This document shows positions 27,201 to 35,174 of a stretch of 64,000 nt of DNA, piece by piece (the first letter of the stretch is position 1; each line of letters begins with the position of its first letter). This DNA comes from Paenibacillus sp. YN15. GTDB lineage: Bacteria; Bacillota; Bacilli; Paenibacillales; NBRC-103111. Made by a program: the position numbers and the translations under genes. Location of the stretch: contig NZ_QMFA01000002.1 of NCBI RefSeq assembly GCF_003285005.1, positions 242,483-306,482 on the forward strand. The letters run 5' to 3'. A model generated the notes under the pieces. It was not told where the DNA came from, ran no database searches, and saw nothing but the letters and a program-made list of their open reading frames with translations.

Positions 27201-30200
27201 CGGGCAAGGTCCGGTTTGCCATTGATTATAAAACCGCGGGAGGCATAGCTGCGGATACGGTCATGTTTACCACGGACAATTCATCGCTGGATTATATGAA
27301 CCGTTCCACTTTCCTGGATGTTTCCAAGCTGGCCGCAGTGGTTGCCTCCAGCGCCGGATACGGCAGCGGCGGGCTGCCGGCCGATCAGGTGGGCTATCTG
27401 CTGTTTGACGGCAATACGGCTACCTTTGGCGATCTTGCCTCGGGCACCGGCGCTTTCTACACAATAGACTTTGGGGAGGGCGCGTCAGTCAGGCTAAGCG
27501 GCGTGACCCTGATGCCGCGAAGCGGTTATGCCGGGCGGATGAACGGCGTTGTGGTGAAGGGCTCAAACGACAATGCGACCTGGACCGACCTGACCCCGGC
27601 CGTATCCGGGGCGGCGGACAATACCTGGACGTACATCGGCGGGGAGCAGATCAGAGATGGCAGCGGGTACCGCTATCTCCGCATTTCCAACAGCGGGGCA
27701 TGGAGCGGCAACATCGCGGAGGCGGAGCTGTACGGCGCATATGACATTTCGGATATCGCCTCCATGGTGCCGGGACCTGACGGGTACACCAGACTCAGCT
27801 ATTATCTGTACAAACAGACGGCTGACCGGATTGTGGAAGCCTTCAGTCAGCCGGGAGCCAACAAGCTGATGCTGCGAAATGAGCTGAAGGAGGCGGAGAA
27901 GCTGCTGGTATCCAGGGCAACCCTGCCGGTGGAATCGGTGGAAAAGGTGTCCCTTACCGCGGATATGGTAACCGCATCCCATAAATCCTACGGCAGCTCA
28001 ACAGACAACCGGGCCGTAAACGGCTGGAGGGCCTTCGACGGGAACACGGCCACCTATACGGACAATGACGGCAATCCCGGCTGGATTGATGTGGATCTGG
28101 GTTCAGGCAATGAGAAGGCGTTGACCGGCTTCAAGTTCTATCCGCGGCCAGGCAGATCGGGCAAACCGGCCAATGAATATGTCAGCCGGGTCAACGGGGC
28201 GGTGCTGCAAGGCTCCGCAGACAGAATAACCTACGTCAATTTGCATACGATAAGCGGCGCCAGCGCTCTGGAATGGTATACAGTCCCTCTGGCCAACAGC
28301 GCGCCGTTCCGCTATTTGCGCTATTATTCGGCGGCGGGAGGGGCCAATGTAGCGGAGCTGGAATTTTATTACGGGAATACCGTTGACAAGACACTGCTGG
28401 CCTATTTGCTTGAGCAGGCCGGGGAGCTGAACCCCGAATTGTATACAGATTCAAGTCTGCTGCCGTTTCATCAGGCTCTGGAAGCCGGTATTGACATGAA
28501 CAGCGGCAACGGGCACACCCAGGCGGAGGTTGACCAGGCGGTTGCGGAGCTGCAGGCGGCCAAGGGCCAGCTTCAATACAAAACCGGCGTGCCGCTGCTT
28601 GCGCCGCTTCCGGATGTGACGGCCGATGCGGAAACCCGCATCAGCTTTACGGTTCAAACTCTGAACAGTGTGACAGGCGCCGTGTATTCCGTCAGTCCGC
28701 TTCCGGCAGGAGCTTCGTTAGATTCGTCCACTGGGGAGTTTGTCTGGACGCCGTCCCGGGAGCAGGGCGGTGTATACAGCCTGATCTTTACTGTAACGGC
28801 AGGCGGCTTTTCCGCCTCCGGTACGGTTATCATTACGGTGAAGGGAGCGCCGCTGCTTGAACCGGAGGCAAGGGCGGAGCTGACGGCCAGACAGGTGTAC
28901 ACCTATCAGGTAGCCGCTTCAGATCCGGCAGGCCAGCCCTTGGTTTATCAGGCAGTTCATTTGCCCCAGGGGGCGGTGTTTGATCCGGCCAGCGGCCTGT
29001 TTACCTGGAAGCCTGCGCAGGGGGATTACGGAAGCCATGCCGTAACCTTTGTGGTCAGCAACGGGAAATATTCATCCAGCCAAACCTTGCATTTGCAGGT
29101 GGGGCTTCAGCTTTTCCCGCCGGGAGATTTCACCAGAGGCAGCTACTATGTGTACCAAAAAGAAGCGGAGCGGATTGCGGCGGAAATCGTCAAGCCGGAA
29201 GCAAACAGGCAGCAGCTGCTGGCGGAGCTGGCTTCGGCTGAAGGGGCGCTGGTGTCCAATCCCTTGTCGGTTTATGCCTTTGAGGGGAATCTGAATAATA
29301 CCTTCGGCGAAGCTTCCGCAACCGCTTTCGGCTCCCCTGCTTATGCGGAGGGAAGGAACGGCCAGGCCATTCAATTGAGCGGGGCGAATAATCAATATGT
29401 GCAGCTGCCGCAGGATCATGCCCTGGGCGGTTACGATGAAATCACGGTGGCCATGTGGGTAAATTGGAGCGCCAACAGCCAGTGGCAGCGCATCTTCGAC
29501 TTTGGCAACGGCACTGCCCAATACCTGTTCCTGACCCCTCGTTCGGGGGATAACACTCTGCGGTTTGCCATCAAGAACGGCGGCTCGGAGCAGGCGGTAA
29601 ATACCGATCAGCTGCCCTTGAACCAATGGGTGCATGTGGCGGCAACCCTTGGCGGCGGCAGCGCCAAGCTGTTTGTGGATGGGGTGGAGAAGGCCTCCGC
29701 TCCCGTTACCATCAAACCGAAGGATTTCAAACCCGCCATCCATTATATTGGAAAAAGCCAATTTGCTGCGGACCCGTTGTTTAATGGCAGGCTTGATGAT
29801 TTTGCCGTTTACAACCGGGCCTTGAGCGCCGATGAAATTTTCTCGCTTTACAGTGGCAATGGGATATGGCGGGATAACTCCCTGCTGGAGCTGTTCTTGG
29901 CGGAAGCGGCGGCGCTGCCGGTCCCGGAGGATTATACGGAAGCTACCTGGACGGTTCTACAGGCTGCAGTTGCCTCTGCGCAAGAGCGGCTGGAGGCTGC
30001 CTCCAGCACCCAGCAGCAGATTGACGAAGCCGCCGGGAGCTTGCGGCAAGCCTTGGAGCAATTGGAGCGCAAGCTGCACATTGAAGCCCTGAAGCCGGTG
30101 GAGGTGTGGACAGCGGTGGGAATCCCTCCTGAATTGCCGACGGTTGTCGAGGCCGTTTACAGTAACGGGACGGTTTTGCCGGTGGCAGTAGTCTGGAATG

Positions 30201-31822
30201 AGGTTGACCCCATCCTGTACAGCGCTCCCGGCAGCTTCAGTGTCACAGGCGCGGTGTACGGATCACCGCTTCCGGCTGCCGCCAATGTTACGGTTGTAGA
30301 CCCGGATGCGCCGTCGCCTCCCATGAATCTGCGCGCGTCCGATATCACCTCTTCCTCTCTGGTGCTGAACTGGAGTGCATCCACGGACAATGTGGCGGTA
30401 ACCGGATATGATGTTTTCCGGGATGGATTGCTGGCAGGCACCGTAACCGGCTTAACCGGCTCAACCTATAGCTACAGCTTTACCGGCCTGGCCCCCGATA
30501 CAGCGTATACATTCAAGGTGGCTGCCTTTGACGAGGCGGGGAACCGGACAGCAAGCGCCGATTTTACAGCCAAGACGGAATCATCCTCAAACGGCTCTGC
30601 TGGAGGCTGGTCCGGCGCTGCGGAAGAAGCCGTGCCGGCCATAGAACCGGAGCAGGTTGTAGACGGAGCCCGAATTCAGGCGAAGCTCACCGTGAAGGAC
30701 GGGATGGCTCAGGCGGCGTTGAGCGCAGAAAGCTTGAGCAAGGCGATTGCCAATGCAGCGCAGGATAAGGAGAAGCTGCTGGCGGTTCATCTGAGGTCGG
30801 ATGACCCAGCTTCCTCCATTTCTCTGGAGCTTCCGGCGAAGGCCTGGATCAAAGCCCGAAATGAGGGGATAAAGGCTATCGCGGTGGAAACAGGTCTTGT
30901 CTCCCTGAAAATTCCAATGGATGCTGTCCCGGATCTGTCAGATCAAGGGGAACTGCTATTGACCATAAGGTTGCTGGATGCCTCCCAATGGCCCGCCTCT
31001 TTCAGCGGTGCGGGCAATAACAAACCTATGTTGGAGCTGGCTCTTGCGGTTGACGGAAAACCGGTGAAAGACTTCGGGGCAGGCAAGGAGGCGGAGGTGC
31101 GCATTCCTTACACACGCCGGGCCGGAGAGTCCCAGTATGGTTTGGTAGCGGCATACGCAGACGATTCAGGCCGGTTAGTCATAGTGCGCAATTCCAGGTA
31201 TGAGGCCGGAACAAATGAGCTTGTCTTTTATGTCCGGCATTTCGGCACATATGGGGTGGTCTCCAATCCGGCGGCCTTCACGGACCTGGAGCCTTACACC
31301 TGGGCCCGGAACAGCATAGACGCTTTGTTTGCCCGGCAAATTATCGACGGAGTCAGCACGGACCGGTTTGCTCCCGGTTTTGCCGTCAGCCGGGCCGGGT
31401 TCCTGAAGATGGGGATGGAGGCTTTTGGCTTGGTGGACGAAGGATATGTCTCCACCTTCACAGACGTGCAGCCGGACGAGTGGTATTCCGACGCTGTTGC
31501 CACGGCGCAGGCGCTCCATATTGTCGACGGGTATGAGGACGGCCGCTTCGGGCTGGAGCAATCCATTACCCGGGAAGAAATGGCGGTGCTGCTGATGCGC
31601 ATTCTGGCAGCCGCGGATATGGAGCTTCCGAAAGCCGACAGCGGCCCGTCAGCGGCGTTCCGGGATGCGGCCCAAATTGCCGGTTATGCGGCGGATGCGG
31701 TAAGGGCTTTGACGGAGGCCGGGGTTATTCAAGGCCGGGAGGGAGAGTTGTTTGCGCCGAAGGCCGGCACAACCAGGGCCGAGGCTGCCGTGTTGATCGC
31801 GCGCATCATGGGAATTGAATAA
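24293..31822 (+). CDS. Giant SLH-anchored multidomain protein with alginate-lyase-like catalytic domain
   Basis: A 2509-residue secreted surface protein. Order by rough residue: signal peptide (1-36); alpha/alpha-toroid alginate-lyase-like domain (60-455) with the polar blocks QNGSIQRLFR and EMGRDQAHGAGDLTNAE; a carbohydrate-binding-like beta domain (460-595); putative Ig (600-695); discoidin/F5-8C (760-897); Ig-like (903-997); F5-8C (1003-1150 and 1223-1360); two putative Ig (1433-1603); LamG/concanavalin-like (1656-1856); Big_4-like (1931-2006); FN3 (2006-2100); a beta-rich linker (2120-2325); three SLH domains (2330-2508). Helical spacers of FIVAR type join several modules. It probably cleaves or binds an acidic polysaccharide at the cell wall. 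The ATG at 24293 has AGGAGG 6 bases upstream. It is the last gene of module B, and a terminator follows. Confidence 0.88.
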   Translation: MRSNRNVLFNKIWSALLIAALLAAYLPFGQNKAEAADVAAAGVPAGSDRVTITPVISEEGFTHPGIGLTKEVLENARAQVMAKQEPWYTYYAAMSQSGYASSAFSANIFASANGDGTDNPKKRNVNSKGEFVADGLRAYTQALMYYFTGEEVYRANAMRIIRLWSQMDPNQYAYFTDSHIHMGIPLNRIVTAAEILRYSGADGEDPQWAWTDADTVQFTENLIKPMIATYCYYNDKFMNQHLYPLIGAVSGYIFMNSTERYAEGVEWFTVNKTAPDQGQNGSIQRLFRLVTHNEATGEPLETPRVQHVEMGRDQAHGAGDLTNAEILARLLEAQGTKVDPQYGTVSTAVNAVSAYQFLGNRILDASDYFARFMLGHDTPWTPVIARYDNGVPVIYQILSGNYRGRIGGNVYGQYYFYKYNMGVDVEQAAPYYADMFRKRHMFWWESPDGGADYWLFIPQEAAAEGASTLPKVSASGLQEMEYRTATDLNGLANAAAGTDGDGTSYVRIQAAEEGSRVSLVASGTALKTVGLKFRTNGTARLEINGWKNNELVLPDTKGQWKYAVLTINEYQGLGDLIYFKVTGKGTLVDIDHILLDGAAQLTPPVFAAGGSSLNLYAYTGSQATLSYDFSATDAGMGEHIAYQIDSKPEGALFDESTGVFSWKPAQAGTYSIVVSATDGTSVSARAVSITVGNDRQEAVAAAIAPYNPQTIYISASRDAFQAKYAETLQMVPTATDEEFYRKLSELNSAVQGLRLLTPLMEDGSMDYVSLGITSTFGTQIANLADNAPDSFAGYYLTGDRSFILDFGADYKVSATAVKLQVRAGFPERIGGAAVYGSNDKENWTRLTPERTTAADEMQELKVSEELQHKPYRFLRLHMNDEPTSTMFELSELRIYGQRHETHNRLESVSIRSPQSIQGRVNTGDMVSVSFKSTEPISDVQVTIQGRQAAAVSPDQQTWTAFVTMDGAMPTGKVRFAIDYKTAGGIAADTVMFTTDNSSLDYMNRSTFLDVSKLAAVVASSAGYGSGGLPADQVGYLLFDGNTATFGDLASGTGAFYTIDFGEGASVRLSGVTLMPRSGYAGRMNGVVVKGSNDNATWTDLTPAVSGAADNTWTYIGGEQIRDGSGYRYLRISNSGAWSGNIAEAELYGAYDISDIASMVPGPDGYTRLSYYLYKQTADRIVEAFSQPGANKLMLRNELKEAEKLLVSRATLPVESVEKVSLTADMVTASHKSYGSSTDNRAVNGWRAFDGNTATYTDNDGNPGWIDVDLGSGNEKALTGFKFYPRPGRSGKPANEYVSRVNGAVLQGSADRITYVNLHTISGASALEWYTVPLANSAPFRYLRYYSAAGGANVAELEFYYGNTVDKTLLAYLLEQAGELNPELYTDSSLLPFHQALEAGIDMNSGNGHTQAEVDQAVAELQAAKGQLQYKTGVPLLAPLPDVTADAETRISFTVQTLNSVTGAVYSVSPLPAGASLDSSTGEFVWTPSREQGGVYSLIFTVTAGGFSASGTVIITVKGAPLLEPEARAELTARQVYTYQVAASDPAGQPLVYQAVHLPQGAVFDPASGLFTWKPAQGDYGSHAVTFVVSNGKYSSSQTLHLQVGLQLFPPGDFTRGSYYVYQKEAERIAAEIVKPEANRQQLLAELASAEGALVSNPLSVYAFEGNLNNTFGEASATAFGSPAYAEGRNGQAIQLSGANNQYVQLPQDHALGGYDEITVAMWVNWSANSQWQRIFDFGNGTAQYLFLTPRSGDNTLRFAIKNGGSEQAVNTDQLPLNQWVHVAATLGGGSAKLFVDGVEKASAPVTIKPKDFKPAIHYIGKSQFAADPLFNGRLDDFAVYNRALSADEIFSLYSGNGIWRDNSLLELFLAEAAALPVPEDYTEATWTVLQAAVASAQERLEAASSTQQQIDEAAGSLRQALEQLERKLHIEALKPVEVWTAVGIPPELPTVVEAVYSNGTVLPVAVVWNEVDPILYSAPGSFSVTGAVYGSPLPAAANVTVVDPDAPSPPMNLRASDITSSSLVLNWSASTDNVAVTGYDVFRDGLLAGTVTGLTGSTYSYSFTGLAPDTAYTFKVAAFDEAGNRTASADFTAKTESSSNGSAGGWSGAAEEAVPAIEPEQVVDGARIQAKLTVKDGMAQAALSAESLSKAIANAAQDKEKLLAVHLRSDDPASSISLELPAKAWIKARNEGIKAIAVETGLVSLKIPMDAVPDLSDQGELLLTIRLLDASQWPASFSGAGNNKPMLELALAVDGKPVKDFGAGKEAEVRIPYTRRAGESQYGLVAAYADDSGRLVIVRNSRYEAGTNELVFYVRHFGTYGVVSNPAAFTDLEPYTWARNSIDALFARQIIDGVSTDRFAPGFAVSRAGFLKMGMEAFGLVDEGYVSTFTDVQPDEWYSDAVATAQALHIVDGYEDGRFGLEQSITREEMAVLLMRILAAADMELPKADSGPSAAFRDAAQIAGYAADAVRALTEAGVIQGREGELFAPKAGTTRAEAAVLIARIMGIE

Positions 31823-31828
31823 TAGCCG

Positions 31829-31860
31829 GGCAGAGTGTCTCAAGGGGCACTCTGCCTTTT
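31829..31860 (+). terminator. Intrinsic terminator of the module B operon
   Basis: GGCAGAGTG (31829-31837) pairs with CACTCTGCC (31848-31856), followed by TTTTG. Confidence 0.8.
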
Positions 31861-31864
31861 GTAT

Positions 31865-31976
31865 GCGGACAGAGGGGGGCAGACAGAGCGGCTGATGGGT
31901 CGCGGGCAGAGGAGGGCAGATGGAACGGCGGATGGTCGAGGGCAGAGGGGGAGCAGACGGAACGGCTGATGGTCGA
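31865..31976. repeat. Imperfect tandem repeat, about 36-bp unit, three copies
   Basis: Three consecutive units share the order GGGCAGA-GG-GCAGA-GGAACGGCTGATGGTCGA with small differences, from 31865 to 31976. The last unit runs directly into the palindromic element at 31977. No coding capacity is apparent. Confidence 0.6.
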
Positions 31977-32153
31977 GGACAGACGATCCGCTATTTTCCC
32001 CGTTTGCCCCTTTTCTGGATTTTCGCGGACAGACGATCCTTTATTTCGCTCCAGAAGCACGGAACTCCCCCGTTTATTCGCACTTAACGGAACCACGGTC
32101 CGCTCAGGAGAAAGAAGGGCCGATTTTCGAGAAATAACGGAACCACGGTCCGG
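31977..32153. repeat. Palindromic intergenic element, family A copy 2
   Basis: Two forward arms (GGACAGACGATCC.. at 31977 and near 32029) are followed by two inverted arms (AACGGAACCACGGTCCGC near 32087 and AATAACGGAACCACGGTCCG near 32133), giving a nested four-arm palindrome. The stretch between 32154 and 32364 shows only AT-rich leader sequence. Confidence 0.7.
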
Positions 32154-32364
32154 CTAATGAGACGTTTGATGCAGAGAGGCCTGGGGGTTGTCCGTTGAGG
32201 GGCGCGCAGCAGGCACACCCCCTCTGTTTCCGAAAGACCTCCGGGTAGAGTTTTTTATTTGAGATAAGAATAAAAAAATATCTAAAAACGAAAAATATAT
32301 ATTGATAAACGATAAATTGTATGTTACTCTCAACATGACATTAACGGATTGGAGTGAATGTGTC

Positions 32365-32841
32365 ATGGAACGGGGAAAAACACTTTTCCTGAAGACCACG
32401 ATTGTTCTGATCGGGCTTCTGATACTGGCTGTATACATCTTGGGATTGCCCTTGTTTGCAAAGGAAGCGTTAGAGCATTATCCGGCTTATTTGGTCTACG
32501 CGATTGTGATTGATTTGTATGCCACCGCCGTACCGTTTTTTTATGCGCTGTACCAAGCCTTGCGGCTGCTTGGCTATATCGACAAGAACAACGCCTTCTC
32601 GGAATTATCGGTTAACGCCCTGAAGAGGATCAAAGTTTGCGCAGCCGTCATCAGTATATTGTTTGTGGTTGGTCTGCCGTTCTTTTACATGCTGGCGGAG
32701 CAGGATGACGCCCCTGGCGTGATTTTGATTAACCTGGCCTTTATCTTTGCCTCCGCGGTGATCGCAGTTTTTGCCGCCGTCCTCCAAAAGCTGCTGAAAA
32801 ACGCCATAGATATAAAATCCGAAAATGATTTAACGGTCTGA
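32365..32841 (+). CDS. DUF2975 four-helix membrane protein
   Basis: A 158-residue integral membrane protein with four predicted helices (about 9-32, 38-66, 88-108, 117-138), typical of the DUF2975 family. Its function is not known. I chose the ATG at 32365 with GGAGTG about 8 bases upstream. The small Xre regulator begins 11 bases after its stop, and this membrane-protein/YozG-like pair is a recurrent arrangement in Firmicutes. An AT-rich leader of about 150 bp precedes it. A role in sensing or in membrane stress is possible but not shown by the sequence. Confidence 0.8.
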   Translation: MERGKTLFLKTTIVLIGLLILAVYILGLPLFAKEALEHYPAYLVYAIVIDLYATAVPFFYALYQALRLLGYIDKNNAFSELSVNALKRIKVCAAVISILFVVGLPFFYMLAEQDDAPGVILINLAFIFASAVIAVFAAVLQKLLKNAIDIKSENDLTV

Positions 32842-32851
32842 GGTGACGCAT

Positions 32852-33061
32852 ATGGCGATAATTATCAATATTGATGTTATGCTGGCCAAGAGGAAAATGA
32901 GCGTTACAGAGCTTTCGGAGCAAGTAGGCATTACTATGGCGAATCTATCCATTTTGAAAAACGGGAAGGCAAAGGCAATCCGCTTTTCCACACTGGAGGC
33001 GATTTGCAAGGCGCTGGACTGCCAGCCCGGCGATATATTGGAGTACAAAGCGGAAGAATGA
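32852..33061 (+). CDS. Small Xre/YozG-type HTH regulator
   Basis: A 69-residue, single-domain DNA-binding protein. The helix-turn-helix spans residues 12-60, with the pattern MSVTELSEQVGITMANLSIL then RFSTLEAICKALDCQPGDIL, typical of Cro/C1 regulators of the YozG kind. I chose the ATG at 32852 since GAGGTG lies 7 bases before it. It is co-transcribed with the DUF2975 gene, so it probably regulates that operon itself. A strong terminator follows. Confidence 0.88.
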   Translation: MAIIINIDVMLAKRKMSVTELSEQVGITMANLSILKNGKAKAIRFSTLEAICKALDCQPGDILEYKAEE

Positions 33062-33084
33062 TGCTCGAATGCGGATTTGAAACC

Positions 33085-33130
33085 ATACCGTTCCTTGGAA
33101 AAAGCAGGTTCCGGGAGCGGTATTTTTCTT
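33085..33130 (+). terminator. Intrinsic terminator
   Basis: ATACCGTTCC (33085-33094) pairs with GGGAGCGGTAT (33113-33123) with one G-U pair, followed by TTTTCTTTG. Confidence 0.85.
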
Positions 33131-33319
33131 TGTTATATTAGATTTCCATGATGCGGCTGTCATGTGCGGTACCGATGTTTCATTGATGGTTGGTTGCGGA
33201 GGGCAATAGTTTGTGGGGAGGATGCGATACCTGCAACCAGAATGGTGGCGGGATTGGGCGGTGGGTGAAACAGCGGACTTGTGGCAGCAGCGGGTGCGTT
33301 TTGGCGGGGAAGCCTTCTG

Positions 33320-33513
33320 CTGCGGAACTCAGCGACTCTTATGGCGGCAAAAACGGGAATTTGTAGGTTTTACGGAACTAAGACGCTCTTACGCACCCTT
33401 GCGCGACGAAAATGGAGGCAAAATGAGGCTGCTGCGGGCTATAGGCGCTTCTCATTTCCGTTAAAACAGAAATAAGCCGCAAAAACGGCTTTAAGAGCCG
33501 CTCAGTTCCGCTA
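33320..33513. repeat. Palindromic intergenic element, family C copy 1
   Basis: The outer arm GCGGAACTCAGCGACTCTTA (33322-33341) is inverted as TAAGAGCCGCTCAGTTCCGC (33492-33511). The inner arm GGAACTAAGACGC pairs approximately with GCGCTTCTCATTTCCG. The element aligns along its length with 55264-55457. Sequence from 33131 to 33319 shows nothing recognisable. Confidence 0.7.
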
Positions 33514-33624
33514 CGTCCGGCAGACGCATCCTCCAACAGACGTATCTCCGCAGGTCATCCCTCAACAGACGCATCCTCCAACAGATGCATCGTCCCCCGG
33601 TCATTAATCCGACTCAAGCTCCGG

Positions 33625-33652
33625 TTGACTGGCCCGGCAGAGGTTGTACAAT
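33625..33652 (+). promoter_or_regulatory. Sigma-A promoter of rarA
   Basis: TTGACT (33625-33630), a 16-bp spacer and TACAAT (33647-33652), 55 bp before the chosen start. Confidence 0.6.
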
Positions 33653-33706
33653 AGAGAATGTACCTCATGGAATAACGGAAGTCTGAAGCAAGAGAGGAAG
33701 GCGACG

Positions 33707-35029
33707 ATGGACGAGCAATCCCTGTTTGACGACCGGGCCTGGAGCAGCCCCCTGGCCAGCCGGCTGCGGCCGGACAGCTTGTCCGGTTATGTGGGGCAGC
33801 AGCACTTGCTGGGGGAAGGAATGGTGCTCCGGCAGATGGTGGAGCAGGATATTGTGCCCTCCATGATCTTCTGGGGCCCTCCCGGTGTGGGAAAAACAAC
33901 CCTGGCGCGGATTATTGCCCATAAGACCAAGGCTCATTTTGTGGATTTCAGCGCAGTCACCAGCGGAATCAAGGAAATCAAGGAAGTGATGACCCGGGCG
34001 GAGCATAACCGGCTGATGGGAGAAAAAACCATCCTGTTCGTGGACGAAATCCACCGGTTCAATAAGGCCCAGCAGGACGCATTTTTGCCATTCGTGGAAA
34101 AAGGCAGCATTATCCTCATCGGCGCTACCACAGAGAATCCTTCCTTCGAGATCAACGCGGCGCTTTTGTCCCGCTGCAAGGTATTTGTCATGCAGGCCCT
34201 GGCCGCCGCCGATGTGCTGCTGCTTCTTAAGCAGGCCGTTGCCGATCCCCGTGGCTTTGGCTGGACCCAACTGGACATCACTGAGGAACTGCTGCTGCTC
34301 ATTGCCAACTTTGCCAACGGGGATGCCCGGACGGCCTTGAACACATTGGAAATGGTTGTGCTGAATGGCGTGCAGGCTGCCGGGAAAATCACCGTCACCA
34401 AGGAAATCATCGAGCAGTGCATCAGCAAGAAGTCCCTGCTCTACGACAAAAACGGCGAGGAGCATTACAATCTGATTTCCGCCTTGCACAAATCCATGCG
34501 CAACAGCGATGTGAACGCGGCCATTTATTGGCTGGCGCGGATGCTGGAGGCGGGGGAGGACCCCCTCTATGTAGCCAGACGGCTGATCCGCTTTGCCAGC
34601 GAGGATATCGGCATGGCCGACAGCAGAGCGCTGGACATCGCCGTCAGCACCTACCAGGCCAGCCATTTTATCGGCATGCCCGAATGCACCGTCCATTTGA
34701 CCCATGCGGTAACCCATCTTTCCCTGGCCCCCAAGTCCAACGCGCTGTATGAAGCCTACGGCAAAGCCAAGGAGGATGCCCTCCATATGCTGGCGGAGCC
34801 GGTGCCGCTGCATCTGCGCAATGCTCCCACCAAGCTGATGAAGGAGCTTCGCTACGGGGAGGGCTACGAGTACGCCCATGATACGGAGGACAAGCTGACC
34901 ATGATGGAGTGCCTGCCCGAATCCCTGCAGGACCGGCAGTATTACCGGCCCACCACGCAGGGCAACGAGGCCCGGGTAAAGGAATGGCTGGAAAAAATTG
35001 CCGCCTGGCGCGCCAAACAGCAGGAATAA
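33707..35029 (+). CDS. rarA: Replication-associated recombination protein A (AAA ATPase)
   Basis: A 440-residue clamp-loader-related ATPase acting at stalled replication forks. Walker A GPPGVGKTT lies near residue 58, Walker B ILFVDEIHRF near 107, sensor 1 GATTENPSFEIN near 134, followed by the tetramerisation region of the RarA/MgsA/WRNIP1 family (about 230-430). I chose the ATG at 33707 with GAGGAAGG upstream; an in-frame ATG at 33644 overlaps the promoter -10. Length is normal for the family. It is a single-gene unit by promoter and spacing, unrelated to the sugar genes around it. Confidence 0.95.
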   Translation: MDEQSLFDDRAWSSPLASRLRPDSLSGYVGQQHLLGEGMVLRQMVEQDIVPSMIFWGPPGVGKTTLARIIAHKTKAHFVDFSAVTSGIKEIKEVMTRAEHNRLMGEKTILFVDEIHRFNKAQQDAFLPFVEKGSIILIGATTENPSFEINAALLSRCKVFVMQALAAADVLLLLKQAVADPRGFGWTQLDITEELLLLIANFANGDARTALNTLEMVVLNGVQAAGKITVTKEIIEQCISKKSLLYDKNGEEHYNLISALHKSMRNSDVNAAIYWLARMLEAGEDPLYVARRLIRFASEDIGMADSRALDIAVSTYQASHFIGMPECTVHLTHAVTHLSLAPKSNALYEAYGKAKEDALHMLAEPVPLHLRNAPTKLMKELRYGEGYEYAHDTEDKLTMMECLPESLQDRQYYRPTTQGNEARVKEWLEKIAAWRAKQQE

Positions 35030-35074
35030 TGGCCCAAACATTGTGAAAGATTGTACCCCCTTGGCGGCAACTTG

Positions 35075-35103
35075 TGGTATAATCCCTGTGTGTTACCGGT
35101 AAC
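35075..35103 (+). promoter_or_regulatory. Extended -10 promoter with a perfect 12-bp palindromic operator
   Basis: TGGTATAAT (35075-35083) is a perfect extended -10. GTTACCGGTAAC at 35092-35103 is a perfect palindrome placed over the expected transcription start, and part of it (AACCGGTA) recurs about 20 bp later. A repressor site for the SGNH esterase gene is likely. Confidence 0.6.
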
Positions 35104-35174
35104 TCACTCTAATGGAAACCGGTACGATCTTATCTCAATCTCGTCTCATTTCATTGTAAAAGGGGAGCCCAAAA

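Noticed and set aside
33665-35041. 458-codon minus-strand open frame over rarA
   Set aside because: rarA has Walker A, Walker B and normal length; the antisense frame has no features.
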